Assembly (NCBI RefSeq): GCF_024323335.1
Contig: NC_066581.1
Span: forward strand, 182,438,330-182,502,329
DNA: 64,000 bases
Direction: 5' to 3'
From: Lathyrus oleraceus
Lineage: Eukaryota; Streptophyta; Magnoliopsida; Fabales; Fabaceae
The notes below the pieces were generated by a model that ran no database searches, was not told the DNA's origin, and was given only the letters and a program-made list of their open reading frames with translations. Below are positions 49,419 through 63,068 of this stretch, piece by piece (within the stretch, counting starts at the first letter, position 1; each line of letters starts with the position of its first letter). The position numbers were made by a program, and so were the translations under genes.

Positions 49419-49812
49419 AATCAGCTTAAACCTGAATGGTCGAATTGCAAGAGCTTTTCGGATATTCAAGGTATGAGTGGATTAAATACCAAAGTATCCA
49501 AAAATTTGCCCATTAAGGACTGTTGAATGAAATATAAGGACGCCAACTTGGTTTTTTACAGATTTATTTGCTGGATTTTATTGATGTACTGTGGGGATAT
49601 TGATGGCAAATGTAGATCATGATATGCATGATGCATTCATTGTATGCTTTATCTTTTTATGAAACATGAGACCATGTATGTTAATCAGAGAGCCCGTAAG
49701 TTTAAACATATCCTTGCAAACAAGGGGTTTCGAAAATGAAACATCAGTTCAAAAACTAGAAACAAAGTTAAACACAGAGGTTTTTGAAGAAAAAGAAAGG
49801 TCATCATTCTTA

Positions 49813-50205
49813 CAGGTTGGAAAAAGGTTCATCAATCACATAGATTGAAAAAGGTTCATCAACCACGAAGGTTGGAAAAAGGATTCAACAACTGCGAAGG
49901 TTGGAAACAAAGGTCATCAACCCTAAAGGTTGGAAAAAAGGGTTCAACAACCCTGATGGTTGGAAGAAGATTCGACAACCGCAAAGGTTGGAAGCAAGTG
50001 GAACATCAACCCTAGAGGTCGGAAACACTGTCTATCATCACCCTAAAGGTGGGAAAAAGATTCAACAACCATGAAGGTTGGAAACAAAAATCATCAATCC
50101 TAAAGATTGGAAAAAGGTTATCAATCTTGAAGATTGAAAAAAGGTTCCTCAACCCTGAAGGTTGGAAAAGAGAAACATCAACCCTAAAGGTTGGAAAATG
50201 ATACC
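49813..50205. repeat. Tandem array of about 30-bp hairpin units in the old Ogre 3' UTR
   Basis: Units have a CAACC..GGTTG stem around a 5-bp loop, then 'gaaaaaggttcat'. Stems vary in matched pairs: CAATC/GATTG at 49833-49847, CAACC/GGTTG at 49860-49874, CACC/GGTG at 50039-50051. It occupies the same place as the array in the young Ogre 3' UTR but is unrelated in sequence. Confidence 0.8.
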
Positions 50206-50215
50206 AAGCAACTTG

Positions 50216-50973
50216 GGCTTTAAAAGACGCTACACAAGTTGGATTTTTGAAGAATCATCAAACTAGCTGGTTTTAAAAGGTACCAAGAAAATTTGGAAGA
50301 TGCCAATAAAGTACCGAGCTTTGATTTCTATGATTTGTACACACGTCTCCATGTTATGCTATATGAATGGTATGTATGAGTGAAGCGACATAATTGATAC
50401 ATGATGATGATTTATGCAATGGTTAATCCAGATGCTCATATAGAGGGCAGTGGGAATTTGGGCTAGCATCTGGGATCATCCAGATGTGATTCTCAGACAC
50501 CTACTTCAAGCTAAACAGCTGTTGTAACACCTCTGGGTTACGTCTGAAACATGGAGTAAGCTTGTACCTGCGTAGCTAGCTTCTGCCCCAATGTATTGGG
50601 TATCTGCACCAACTGTCCCAATTACAAGTTATGGAGTAGCCTCATCATCTGAGTATCTCAAACTGGTTTTCCCCAGTGTCTTGAAATTGTATTCCCTAGA
50701 TCATCCATCCTAGGAAGGATTGACTTCTCATGCTCTTGGGGTAGCTTTCCCCAATGTGAGCCTTGAAGTAACTTTTGGCCCTATCTAGATGATTCATAGA
50801 GATTTGTAGAATCTTGACGTGGTTGCCCCAGATTGATTGACTATTGAAGAGATTTGAGCTATGGGATATTAAAAATTTGTTCAAACTTTCCCAATATGTA
50901 AGCTTCCTTGATGTTAACTGACTGTTCGAATGTAAAATGCTCATTTTAAAAATGATAATTGTAGTGTCATGCC
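50216..50973 (-). other. Old Ogre 3' UTR, left part
   Basis: Non-coding, with loosely repeated 'ttgccccag' and 'ttccccaatgt' phrases. No gene is recognised. It is interrupted at 50973 by the chromovirus-like LTR. Confidence 0.5.
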
Positions 50974-52645
50974 TGTAACACCCCCCAAACTACTACTACT
51001 CAAATACATCATACAATTGCATAATCAAAGTAAATTAAAGCATACATACACAAGGGAATCACATTTACTTCTGCCAGAAACAACACATGTCATGGTCATA
51101 TACAAGTAACACAAATTATAAATCAAAACCAAATCACCAACATGCAAACTCACACAGCGGAATAACATCTCTCTTCATAAATGGTAAATAGTGATGATTC
51201 TCATAAATCATCTACCACAAAATATCGTTTTGGGCTTTAAGGCCACTCAACATCAAAACCAACATATCCAAATAACAAGATAAAAGAGAGCAGAACAATA
51301 TCTCTCAACATCAAAACAAATACAAATAATCCCATACACCCAAGTATTACATGACCAGAGCACTATAGACTACCTAGTCAAAACACAACAAGAACTAGCC
51401 TCCGAATCTAATCCTTCTGCGAAGCACCACTATCTCCGATACTTGAGCGATGTCGCGATAGAACATCCTTCCAACAGAAGGGTGAGAATTCAAATCATTA
51501 TAAAAAAACATAATAATATGAAATTTATAACAAACCTACATATATTATTAGAATTCGTCACACTTCATACAAACATGCATCATATCTTCTTATTAAAGAA
51601 TTACATGTTTATCATCATACGACATGGCTCAACAATCCACAAGTGTTCATTTATAAATACTAAGCAATGTATAAATTCATATTTCACAACATATCGATTT
51701 CATGTACATATTATCATCCATCATCATTTACAAATCATCATCAAATATGTATACAACTTTCACATGATTCCATAATGTATACAAGTTACCATTTCATCAC
51801 ATATATCACAAATATACACACATATCACATCAACAACACATCAACAATTCATATCAAATGGATCACCTAAAATTCATATATATGCATATCTACCAAAATC
51901 ATATCCATACAATCATATCACATAATCACACAAACAACAATTCACACCGACATGTGCGACTCAATGTGTGACTCAATGCGATATACATGTGGATCCCACC
52001 GGTTATCATTTCCGGCTAGCCGAGCGTCTCTCAAAAAACTAGATAACCACCTCTAAAGCATGATTCGACCTTAAGCTTTCAAACCTCATTCGGCGTTAGG
52101 TTTGGGACAAGTAAATAATCTACGCGAGATTACCCAACATTGCCTCTTTCATAGACTCATGCTAGTGTAAGTGCGCAACAACAACAAGACTCATGCAATT
52201 AAGACGATCTTAACCCCTTAATCATACATAAGCATACCACATCCAACATTTGCACAACACACACCTAACATGACTTCAATCCCAAACAATACATCAAATA
52301 ACATTCATCATCTCATCACAACACATTAACATAAAGCAAACAAGCCAATTCATGTTATTCATCAAATTCACTAAGTCACATCATCACATGCATAATTTCA
52401 AGTATTATGTTTCTTCACAAAATCCATCTAAAACCATCCAATACATGCCAAACAATAGAAAACATGTCATTCACATTCACGACACATACAACATACATCC
52501 ATATTAGGATTACTTTGATAAAATATTAATCTATTGTTATCAAAATGAATATCATGTTATATATAATATTCTTAGCTTCGTAACGGTCCAAACGACACAT
52601 CAAACGGAGTTACGGTTCAAAAGTTATTGAATTTATAAGTTTTTC

Positions 52646-52752
52646 AAAATGCTGTCAAAACCAAAAAATTTGCTGTTGCGAAAATGTCGTCAAAAACCAG
52701 AAAATTTGCTGTTGCGAAAATGCTGTCAAAAACCAGAAAATTTGCTGTTGCA
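52646..52752. repeat. Three tandem units of 35-36 bp
   Basis: Starts at 52646, 52681 and 52717. Unit core 'aaccagaaaatttgctgttg', with at most a few changes between units. Confidence 0.85.
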
Positions 52753-52832
52753 AAAATGCTGCTGTCCAGCACGAATTTTCATCATAAAACCACATTAATC
52801 CATCACTTTTCATGAAATAAATAGTTATAGAA

Positions 52833-52995
<163 letters not shown>

Positions 52996-53684
52996 CAACT
53001 ATTAGGATCATAGAAACAAGATTCTAAGCTCCAGTATTTTTCACCAAAATCCCAAATCAATCATTTTCAAGTGAAACTCAAACATGCAATTATACACAAA
53101 ATCATGTTCTATACACATACCCATTCATGGAATTCAATATAGAAACATCATAGCATAACATAAACATCAATTTCATGGATTAAAACATAAACACATGTTA
53201 GGGTTTCTCAAAAATCAAAATCCCCAAATCCTAAGTTCATGATATCTAACCCACATACATTGTAGCGGTAAATTCATGATCATCAAGCTATGGATAAGCT
53301 AGAGATCAATTAACAAGAGTCGCCACCGCACTTTTATTGTTTCCAAGGGAAAAGGGAAAAAGTACGAACAAAACCTAAAAGTAAGAAGTTTTCAAATCAA
53401 AACTAATAAAATGTCAGCGATTACAGGTAAGGGGGTTGGTTACATAGAGAGAAGGTGTTAGCATCCAAAGTGTCCTAGGTACTCTTAGGGATCCCTTTTT
53501 GTATGCATATGTATTTTGTACAAAGTGATGTTTACAAGCAAATAGAATGGGGGGATGAGAAAAAAATTCATTAATTATATTTTTGTGTTTGGCAAGACCT
53601 TAGGTCTTGTGCCTACGTACCAACATAAAAACGAGGGATCAAAACCTCGTAGGTCGTGATACAAATTTCAAAGTGGATGCATTG

Positions 53685-56600
53685 TGTAGCGGTAAATTCA
53701 TGATAATCAAGCTACAGATAAGCTAGAGATCAAATAATAAGAGTCGCCACCACGCTTTTATTGTTTTTAAGGGAAAAGGGAAAAAGTACGAACAAACCCC
53801 AGAAAAAAGTAAGAAATTTTCAAATCAAAACTAATAAAATGTCAGAGATTACAGGTAAGGAGGTTGGTTACACAGAGGGAAGGTGTTAGCACCCAAAGTG
53901 TCCTAGGTACTCCTAGGGAGCCCTTTTTGTGTGCATATGTACTTGGTATAAAGTGATGTTTACAAACAAATGGAATGGGGGGATGAGAAAAAAATCCATT
54001 GATTATTTTCTTGGGTTTGACAAGACCTTCGGTCTTGTGCCTACGTACCAACATAAAAATGAGGGATCAAAACCTCGTAGTCCGTGATACAAATTTCAAA
54101 GTGAATGTATTTCTTTGAACAAAATTTAAATTTGAAAGGCACAAAGGCCTAAAATGGTTTGAATGAGTTAGTTCTTTTTGGCTTTTTGAAAGTTTAAGTC
54201 TAGTATAGTTAAGTTTATTTACAAGTTTGATTTAGAAAAGAAATTTGAAAATGCAATGACATAAGGCCAAAGTTTCTATCCTTTTGCAAAAGTGGTCAAA
54301 GTTTAGAACAAAAGTAGTTCACACAATGAAGATTTTGAAAAATGGAGAAGGAGATTTTGAAATTAAAGAAATAGGGAGAATATGAAGAGACTACCCTATG
54401 TACAAAATTTAAAAGTTTAGAGTTGAAAAGATCTGACCAAATGGGTAGCAATCAAATAGACAAGACTGTCAATAAAAACAAAGAATTCCCTTGGACTTTT
54501 AGAATCAAGCAACACACAAATGCACAACTATATTATCTTGAAGAGCAAAGCATCAAATAAAGATAGCCACGTCCAAGCTTATCCATTCCATGATCTTCTC
54601 CAAAATAGCCCATGTAATAGATGAATTCCACAAGTCACAAGTTCAAAATAGCAGCTTCACAATGATCATGTTGCAGATGAACTCAAAAGGATCTTGAATG
54701 ATGTATCAAATGAAGTTTCAAATTACAAGCACTTGGTTTCTCAATAAGTTGGCATTGGCCAAGTCCTTTAGCATAGGAATGTTGCCTAAGTTCTAAGTCC
54801 ATTTGTCCAAGATCAAGCCAACAGTCCACACAAAAGTTTTTTAGGGTTTTTGTTGTTATTATGTACATTAATGGTCAAAGACCACACAAACAAACAAAGT
54901 ATATCACACAATATGGTCCAAATGGGCAAAGTGAAAATTGCATTAACATAAACAATTAGAATGATATGATCAATGGCAAATGAGATAAAGTAAAAATTAA
55001 ATGGCATTAAAGTAAAGGGCTTGAAATTAAAAGTTAATAGTTAATAAGTCAGAAGTTATTATTAATTTGCTTTTGCTTTTTAATTGAAGTCATTCTTTGG
55101 AGAACACTCAACCCACTTATCACAAACATGGATCCTTGAACCAAGACATCTTCCAAAGGAAGGAAAAAAGGCCAAGTTTCCACACAATACCATGAAAGAG
55201 GGGAGACTTATAATCTCACTAACTAGAATGCTTATGCCTTTTATGTCACAAATTTAGCGTTATGTTAAGCAATCATAATTGGACTTATGTAGAATTCACA
55301 ACTATATGAGGCCGGGCAATAAAATTTTGGTGTTAATACATGTTAGAGACATAGTATAGTAGACTATGCTCATGAAACATACCACACACAAAAAGAATAT
55401 GCAAAAGGGGTGGCCTAATCTCATCCATACTCATGTTAATTTTTCAATAAACTAGCCTTAGGATTTTGGGATATCATAGACCAATTAGAATGAATGAATG
55501 AAGAAGGGGAATAAGATGAAGTGGGAGGGAAATGGATCAAAACACAAATTGGTCAAAGGAGGACTTTTACCAAATTAATATCATCCATTCATTTTGGGAG
55601 ATGGAATGTACATTCCATCAATCCCCTAAATCCAATGATATTAAGTTGACAAAGTCAAATCAACCTTGACCAAGGCCTAACAACAATAAGCAAACTCAAA
55701 CAAGTCATCACAATTGGTCAACAAATTTATTTGGCATTTATTGAAATTAAAAATACTAAAATAGTGCATTTAAATTAAATATGGTTTGTCCAATTCTTAA
55801 AATTTTATCAAAACACCAAAGAAATGGCCATGAGATTTATCATAGGTCAAACAAGGTCAAAGGACCTTGGAGAAAAAAATTCATAATTTTTGGACATTAA
55901 AAAATATTTTTAAACAATTAAAAACAAATGCAAAATCAATTAATTCATGAAAAATATTAATAATGATCCAAAAAATAATTTTAATTCAGAATATGAAAGA
56001 GGAAAATATTTGAATTTTTTTGGTGAAAGTCCCATATTTTTTGGATCAATATTAAATTTAATATGAATTGTTGAAAATAATGCAATTAAAATGAAAATTA
56101 AAATATTAGAAAAAACGTGGACCACTTGATCTCCCTCATTAATTGAGGTGGTAGATCAAGTGGATCAAAACACGCGTTCCACCGTGCACTCAAGTCAGCA
56201 CACAACAGGCATGGTATTCAAAAGGAACGCACGAGATTAGATCATTTTAAAAGAATCCTATGGCTCAGAACCATCCAGCACACCACCGACGACCAAGGAC
56301 CGGTTGTCTTCTCCAGCGAATCTCGTTGGACTGGTTTTAATCATAACCATCACCAAAATTAAAAACAAGGACATGATTTAAAAGTAAAAATGACACTGAG
56401 TTCGAATCTAGCCTCAATTCACTCTAACTCCAAATATATTGAGAGATACATGGGGTTGAAATTTGAGGTACATGAACTGAGTTGCTTCGATTTGGCCTCT
56501 AAGCAACTCAATCTTCTTGCCTACATTGGTAGGACTTCAGACAACCAAAGAATCAATAGAATTGAGCAAGAATTAGAGAGAATCAAAGAGATCAAAATTT

Positions 56601-58382
56601 ATGAAAAATACCTTCAATGGAGGTCTGGATTCAATTGATCTTGCTCTTGCTCATGCTTGATCTCACTCCAAATGCTTGCAGAAGAAGCATTAAATGCTCA
56701 AAAGGTTGTAGATCCCTGGAGTTTTGAATTTCAAAACAGTGGAAATTCAAACTCAAATTCAAGTGAATTTCTCAGGATTATCCTTTGCGATGTGAGGGTT
56801 AGAGGTAGGGGATCAAAGTTGGCGTGAGTGTGTATGAAATGCTGAGCATATGAGGCTTTATTTATAGCTGAAACCATTGCTTTTTGCACACTTGAAATCC
56901 ACTTTCCAAATTTGGTATTGATGATGCATGGGTGCATGGGCGCGCATAGGCCCATAAAATCATTGCCCTAAGTCCACAAATGAGTGTGAGATAGTCTGAA
57001 TTCAACTTGGATTTCAAGGCAAGTGTTCATGAAGATTTGAAGTTTGATCCTTGCCAAGTGATGACACCATGTTCATGCCATGCACAACCTATGCATTCCT
57101 TGTCCAAAATGAATGAGTTTGAGCTCTTTGGAAAGGTGAGATCAAGAGGAATAACTTTCATGTTTAACACTTTTCCATTTGGAGTTTGTAACTTGGAGAA
57201 ATTTAGGTGGAAGTTTGGAAATTTTTGACATATCAAATTTTTTCTAAGTGTCAAGCCATATGTCTCAATGTTCCACCTTGCTTAACTTTTTATATGAGAT
57301 TCAAATGAGAAAAGTGTCTTCACCAAAGTTATATCTCTTTCAAATACCTTCAAAATGTTAACAAATTTCACGTCATTTAGATTTGAAATGATAGAGTTAT
57401 GCATTTTTGATGTTTGGAAAAATCACTTGATCAATGGTATAGGTCAAAAGTGACCTATAATTTAACCTCATATCACATGTTCAAAAAAGTTGAATTAGCT
57501 CCCACTCCAAACATCAAAGTTGAAGTAGACACATTGAATTTGATTATGAAACTTGGAAACCTTTCATCTCATAAAAATTGAGCAAGTTATGGCCTTGGGA
57601 AGTTGACTTTCAAATTAGGGTTTAGACAAAATGACCTATAATGTTTCAACATAGAAAATGATTTTCCAAGCAAAACTAGCTCTAGGTCTCAACATGAAAT
57701 TTGTTTTAAATTTAATTTAGAGTAAGTTTTCTATTGGAATCATTTTTATATTGTGAAAATTGTAGGAGATATGGTCTAGGGAGACCCAGTTTTGATCAGA
57801 TGAATTCATCTGGCCAACCACCATCAACCAACTTGATAATATCCAATTCTATTGACTTTATAGGCTCATGGTAACTCATATATGCATAAGATTATTAGTT
57901 TTGAAGTGTCCCTTGATAAATTTGATCAATTGGCGAGATAGCTTGTTGGAGAAGTTACTCAAGATACCCAGTCAAACTAGGGTTTCCAAGGCAAATCACC
58001 CTCAAACTCTTGAAGAAAACTTGATCAATATAACATGCAGAGAACATTGGGACTCATATATGATGCTTGTAACCATTCTTGAATCAATCCATGGTTGTGC
58101 TCTTTGTTCATGAGGGTCTCAAACCCTAGATGTGAACTTGATTAATCAATGGAATCATGCCTTTCCTACAAAAGAGTTAGGCAAATACAAAGACACATTT
58201 TGGATATTTTGGTTAGTGAAATGATAAACTACAATTATGATACAATCACAAAGTACTCGGTGATCTCTCCCAGAATAAACCCAATGAGAGAGGGGTAAGG
58301 AGGATGGCAAGGTATGATCCCAATGTTAATGCTTATGATAAAATTTCATGAGGGATCTTAGGGTCAAAATTGGGGTCTTACA
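53685..58382 (-). repeat. Ogre-family solo LTR B inside LTR A (4698 bp)
   Basis: Same termini and family as A. Flanks CATTG (53680-53684) and CATTA (58383-58387) form a duplication with one change. PBS-like core at 53741-53749. Its length matches A within 10 bp. A and B are clearly diverged, so B is not a recent tandem copy of A. Confidence 0.92.
56856..56867 (-). promoter_or_regulatory. TATA box of LTR B
   Basis: CTATAAATAAAG on the minus strand, in the same position as the box in LTR A and in the LTR at 1-4423. Confidence 0.6.
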
Positions 58383-61127
58383 CATTACTTTTAACAAAAA
58401 TTAAGTTTGAAAGGCACAAAGGCCTAAATTGGTTTGAATGAGTTAGTACTTTTCGGATTTTTGAAATTTTAAGTCAAGTATAGTTAAGTCTATATACAAG
58501 TTTGATTTAGAAAAGAAGTTTGAAAATGCAATGGCATAAGGCCAAAGTTTCTATCTTTTTGCAAAGATGGTCAAAGTTTAGAACAAAATAAGTTCAATCA
58601 AAGAAGGTTTTGAAAAAAGGAGGGGGATATTTTGAAATTAAAGAAATGGGGAGAAGATGAAGAGACTAATCCTATGTACAAAATTAAAAGTTTAAAGTTG
58701 AAAGGATCTGACCAAGTGGGTAGCAATCCAATAGACAAGAATGTCAATAGAAACCCAGAATTCCCTTGGACTTTTAGAATCAAGCAACACACAAATGCAC
58801 AATTATATTATCTTGAAGAAAAGGGCATCAAATTAAGATGGCCACATCCAATCTTATCCATTCCATGATCTTCTTCAAGGTAGCCCATGTAACAAATGAA
58901 TTTCACAAGTCACAGGTTCAAAATAACAACTTCACAATGATCATGTCGTAGATGAACTTAGAGAGATCTTGAATGATGTATCAGATGAAGTTTCAAATTG
59001 CAAGCACTTGGTTTCTCAATAAGTTGGCATTGGCCAAGTCCTTTAGCATGGGAATGTTGTCTAATTCTAAGTCCATTTGTCCAAGATCAAGCCAACAGTC
59101 CACACAAAAGTCTGTTAGGGTTTTTGTTGTTATTTGGTACATTAATGGTCAAAGACCACACAAACAAACAAAGTATACACAAACAAAATATATCACACAA
59201 TATGGTCCAAATGGACAAAGTGAAAATTGCATTAACATAAACAACTAGAATGATATGAACAATGGTAAATGTATAAAAGCTAGAATTAAATGACATTAAA
59301 GTAAAGGGCTTGAAATTAAAAGTTAGTAGTTAATAGGTTAGAAGTTAGTATTGTTTTGTTTTTGCTTTTCATTCTTAGATAGTCTTTGGAGAACACTCAA
59401 CCCACTTATCACAAGCATGGATCCTTGAACCAAGACATCTTCCAAAGGAAGGAAAAAAGGCCAAGTTTCCATACAATACCATGAAAGAGGGGAGACTTAC
59501 AATCTCACTAACTAGAATGCTATGCCTTTTATGTCACAAATTTAGCGCTATGTTAAGCAATCGTAATTGGACTTAGGTAGAAGTCACAACTATTTGAGGC
59601 TGGGCAATAGAATTTTGGTGTTAATGCATGTCAGAGACATAGTATTATGAACTATGCTCATGAAACATACCACACAGAAAAAGAATATGCAAATGGTGTG
59701 GCCTAATCTCATCCATACTCATGTTAATTTTTGAATCAACTAGCTTTAGGACGTAGAGATATCATAGGCCAAATGAGATAAATGCATAAAGAAGGGGAAC
59801 GAGATGAAGAGGGAGGGGAATAGATGAAATCTCAAATTGATCAAAGGAGGACTTTTACCAAATTAATATCATTCATTCATTTTGGGAGATGGAATGTACA
59901 TTCCATCAATCCCCTAAATCCAATGATAATAATTTGACAAAGTCAAATCAACCTTAACCAAGGCACAACAACAAGAGTCAAACACCAACAAGTCATCATA
60001 ATTGGTCAACAAAATTATTTGGAATTTATTCCAATTAAAAATACTAAAATAATACATTTAAATTGGTTTGTCAAATTCCTAAAACCTCATCAAAATGGCC
60101 ATGATATTTATCATACGTCCAACAAGGTCAAAGGACCTTGGAGAAATTTTTTTAGAATTTTAAAAGACTTAAAAGTATTTTTGAACAATTAAAAACAAAT
60201 TAAAAAATCAATTAAATCATGAGAAATATTAATAATGATCCAAAAAATAATTCTAATTCAGAATATAAAAGAGAAAAATATTTAAATATTTTTGATGAAA
60301 CTCTCATATTTTTTGGATGAATATTAAAATTATTATGAATTAATAAAAATCAAAGGAATAAAAATTAAAACCAGAAAATGAAAAAAACGTGGACCACTTG
60401 ATCTGCCTCATTAATTGAGGTGGAAGATCAAGTGGTGAGAAACGCGCGTTCCATGGTACACGCTAGTCAGTGCGCCACACACTTGGTCATTACAAGCAAC
60501 GTCCATGATTAAAACATTTTGAACCAATCCAATGGCTCATGACCATGCCACATCATTGCTGGAGCAAAGCGCCGGTCGTCTTCTTAGGCGACCTTGGCCA
60601 GACTGGTCAATTCATCACCATATTATAAATGAAAAAGGAGGACATGATCTGAAAGGAAAAATGGTGTAGATTATGAATATCACCTCAATTTTAACTAACT
60701 CCTCACATATAGAAAGATATGAGGAGTTGAATTTTGAGGTATGTCAACTGAGTTGCTTCGATTTGACCTTTAAGCAACTCAATCTTCTTGCCTACATTGG
60801 TAGGACTTCAGACAACCAAAGAATCAAGAGAATTAAGCAAGATTGAGAGAGAATCAAAGAGATGAAATTTTCTGGAAAATACCTTCAATGTAGGTCTGGA
60901 TTCAACTGTTCTTGCCTTGGCTCGTGCTTGATCTCACTCAGAATGCTTGCAAGAGTAGAATGAAATGCACAAAAGGTCTTGGATCCCTAGAGTTTTGAAT
61001 CTCAAAACATTGAGATCAAACTCAATTTCAAGATGAAATTCTCAGGATTATCCTCTCAAATGGAAGGGTTAGGGGTTTAGGATCAAAGTTGGCGCGAATG
61101 TGTGTTCATTTCTAATGCTAGAGGTCT

Positions 61128-61137
61128 CTATTTATAG
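61128..61137 (-). promoter_or_regulatory. TATA box of LTR A
   Basis: CTATAAATAG on the minus strand, identical to the box at 1076-1085. Confidence 0.6.
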
Positions 61138-62747
61138 CTGTAGCTCTTGATATTTGCACCTTCTAAATTACTTTCCAAAATTGGTAATTGATGATGCATG
61201 GGTGCATGGGCGTGTTCATGCCCATGAGATCATTGCTTTAGGTCCATAAATGAGTGTAAGAGAGTCTAAAATCAACTTGGATTGCAAGGAAAGTGTGTGT
61301 GAAGATTTGAAGTTTGATCTTTGCCAAATGATGATACCATGTTCATGCCATGCGTAACCCTAGCAATTCTTGTCCAAAATGGATGAACTTGGGCTTTTTG
61401 GAAAGGATAGATCAAGAGGAACAACTTTCATGTTCAACACTTTTCCATTTGAAGCTTGTATCATGATGAAATTTGAGGTGGAAGTTTGGAAATTTCAACA
61501 TGTTGAAATTTTTTCTAAGTGTCAAGTCATATATCTCAATATTCCACCTTGCTTAACTTTTTATGTGAGCTTCAAATGAGAAAAATGTCTTCATAAAAGT
61601 TGTATCTATTTCAAATACCTTCAAAATGGTCACCAATTTCATGTAATTTGGATTTGAAATGATAGAGTTATGCACTTTTGAAGTTTGGAAAAATCACTTG
61701 TTCAATGGCATAGGTCAAAAGTGACCTAGAATGTAACCTCATATCACATGCTCAAAAAAGTTGAATTAGATCTCAATCCAAACATAAAAGTTGAAGTATA
61801 CATCTTAAATTTTATTGTGAAACTTGTAAATATTTCATATCATAAACATTTAGCAAGTTATGGCCTTGGAAAGTTGACTTTCAAATTAGGGTTTAGACAA
61901 AATGACCTATAATGTTTCAACATAGAAGATGATTTTACAAGAGAAACTAGCTCTAGGTATCAACATGAAAGTTGTTTGGAATGTCATTTAGAGTAAGTTT
62001 TCTCTTGGAATCATTTTCATATGGTGAAAATTGTAGGAGATAGGGTCTAGGGAGACCCAGTTTTGATCAGATGAATTCATCTGGCCAACCACCATCAACC
62101 AATTTGCTAATCTTCAATTCTCTTGATTTTCTAGGCTCATGGTGGATCATATATGCATAAGATGATGAATTTTGAAGTTTCCCTTGAGAAATTTGATCAA
62201 TTGGTGAGATAGCTTGTTGGAGAAGTTACTCAAGATACCCAGTCAAACTAGGGTTTCCATGGCAAATCATCCTCAAACTCTTGAAGAAAACTTGATCAAT
62301 ATAACATGTAGAAATCATTGGGACTCATATATGATGCTCATAACCATTCTTGTATCAATCCATGGTTGTGCTATTTGTCACGACGGTCTCAAACCCTAGA
62401 TATTAACTTGATAGATCAATGGAGATCATGCCCTACCTACAAAAGAGTTAGGTAAATGCAAAGGCATATTTTTGGTATTTTGGTTAGTAAAATGATAAAA
62501 TACAAGTATGATACAATCACAAAATGCTTGGTGATCTCTCCCAAAACAAACCCAATGAAGGAGGGGTAAGGAGGATGCCAAGGTATGATCCCAATGCTAA
62601 TGCTTATGATGAAATTGCATGAGGGATCTTAGGGCCTAAATTGGGGTCTTACATACATTACATACATTATGTTTACCCATAACCACATGAAATTCCACCC
62701 TTACCTTATTATAGATGAAATCTCTAGGCCCTTCTTCTTCTAGTTTC

Positions 62748-62795
62748 CTCTTTTCCTCTTTCTCTTCTCTTCTCTTCTCTTCTCTCTTCTTCTCT
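62748..62795. repeat. TC-rich short repeat
   Basis: A run of TCTTC-type pentamers in the last part of the chromovirus-like LTR, just beyond its TATA-like box in sense direction. Confidence 0.8.
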
Positions 62796-63068
62796 TGTTT
62801 TACAAAACTAACTCTAATCTCTAAAACCCTTACTATCTTTTTAACTCATAATGGGCTCAACCCACTTATCCACCCATTCTAATTAATTAGGCCCATTCCT
62901 AGACAATTGCTATTTCTACTCATAAAATTCAATTATTCAAATAACACATATATTCAAATAATTCAAATAATCACCAGAACACATATTTAATTAATTATCA
63001 CACTAAATAGTGATTAATTAAAATAAACACCTAATAAATAAATACCGAAATTAAGTCAGGGTGTTACA

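Larger units (their letters stand above)
53261..62653 (-). repeat. Ogre-family solo LTR A, split by LTR B
   Basis: It starts TGTAGCGGTAAATTC and ends GGGGTCTTACA, with perfect duplication TACAT (53256-53260 and 62654-62658). Its own sequence is 53261-53684 and 58383-62653, about 4.69 kb. The PBS-like core GAGTCGCCA is at 53317-53325, followed by a 'ggtaagggggttggttac' block. No internal region is present. The left break (424 bp in) and the resumed sequence at 58383 align without loss apart from a 5-bp duplication. Confidence 0.92.

Noticed and set aside
49813..50205. CRISPR-like regular repeats
   Set aside because: Units are adjacent and degenerate, without unique spacers, and the DNA is plant nuclear. 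This is a retroelement 3' UTR array.
58383..62653. A third tandem Ogre-family LTR
   Set aside because: It lacks the first 424 bp, which are found at 53261-53684, so it is the continuation of LTR A, not a separate LTR.
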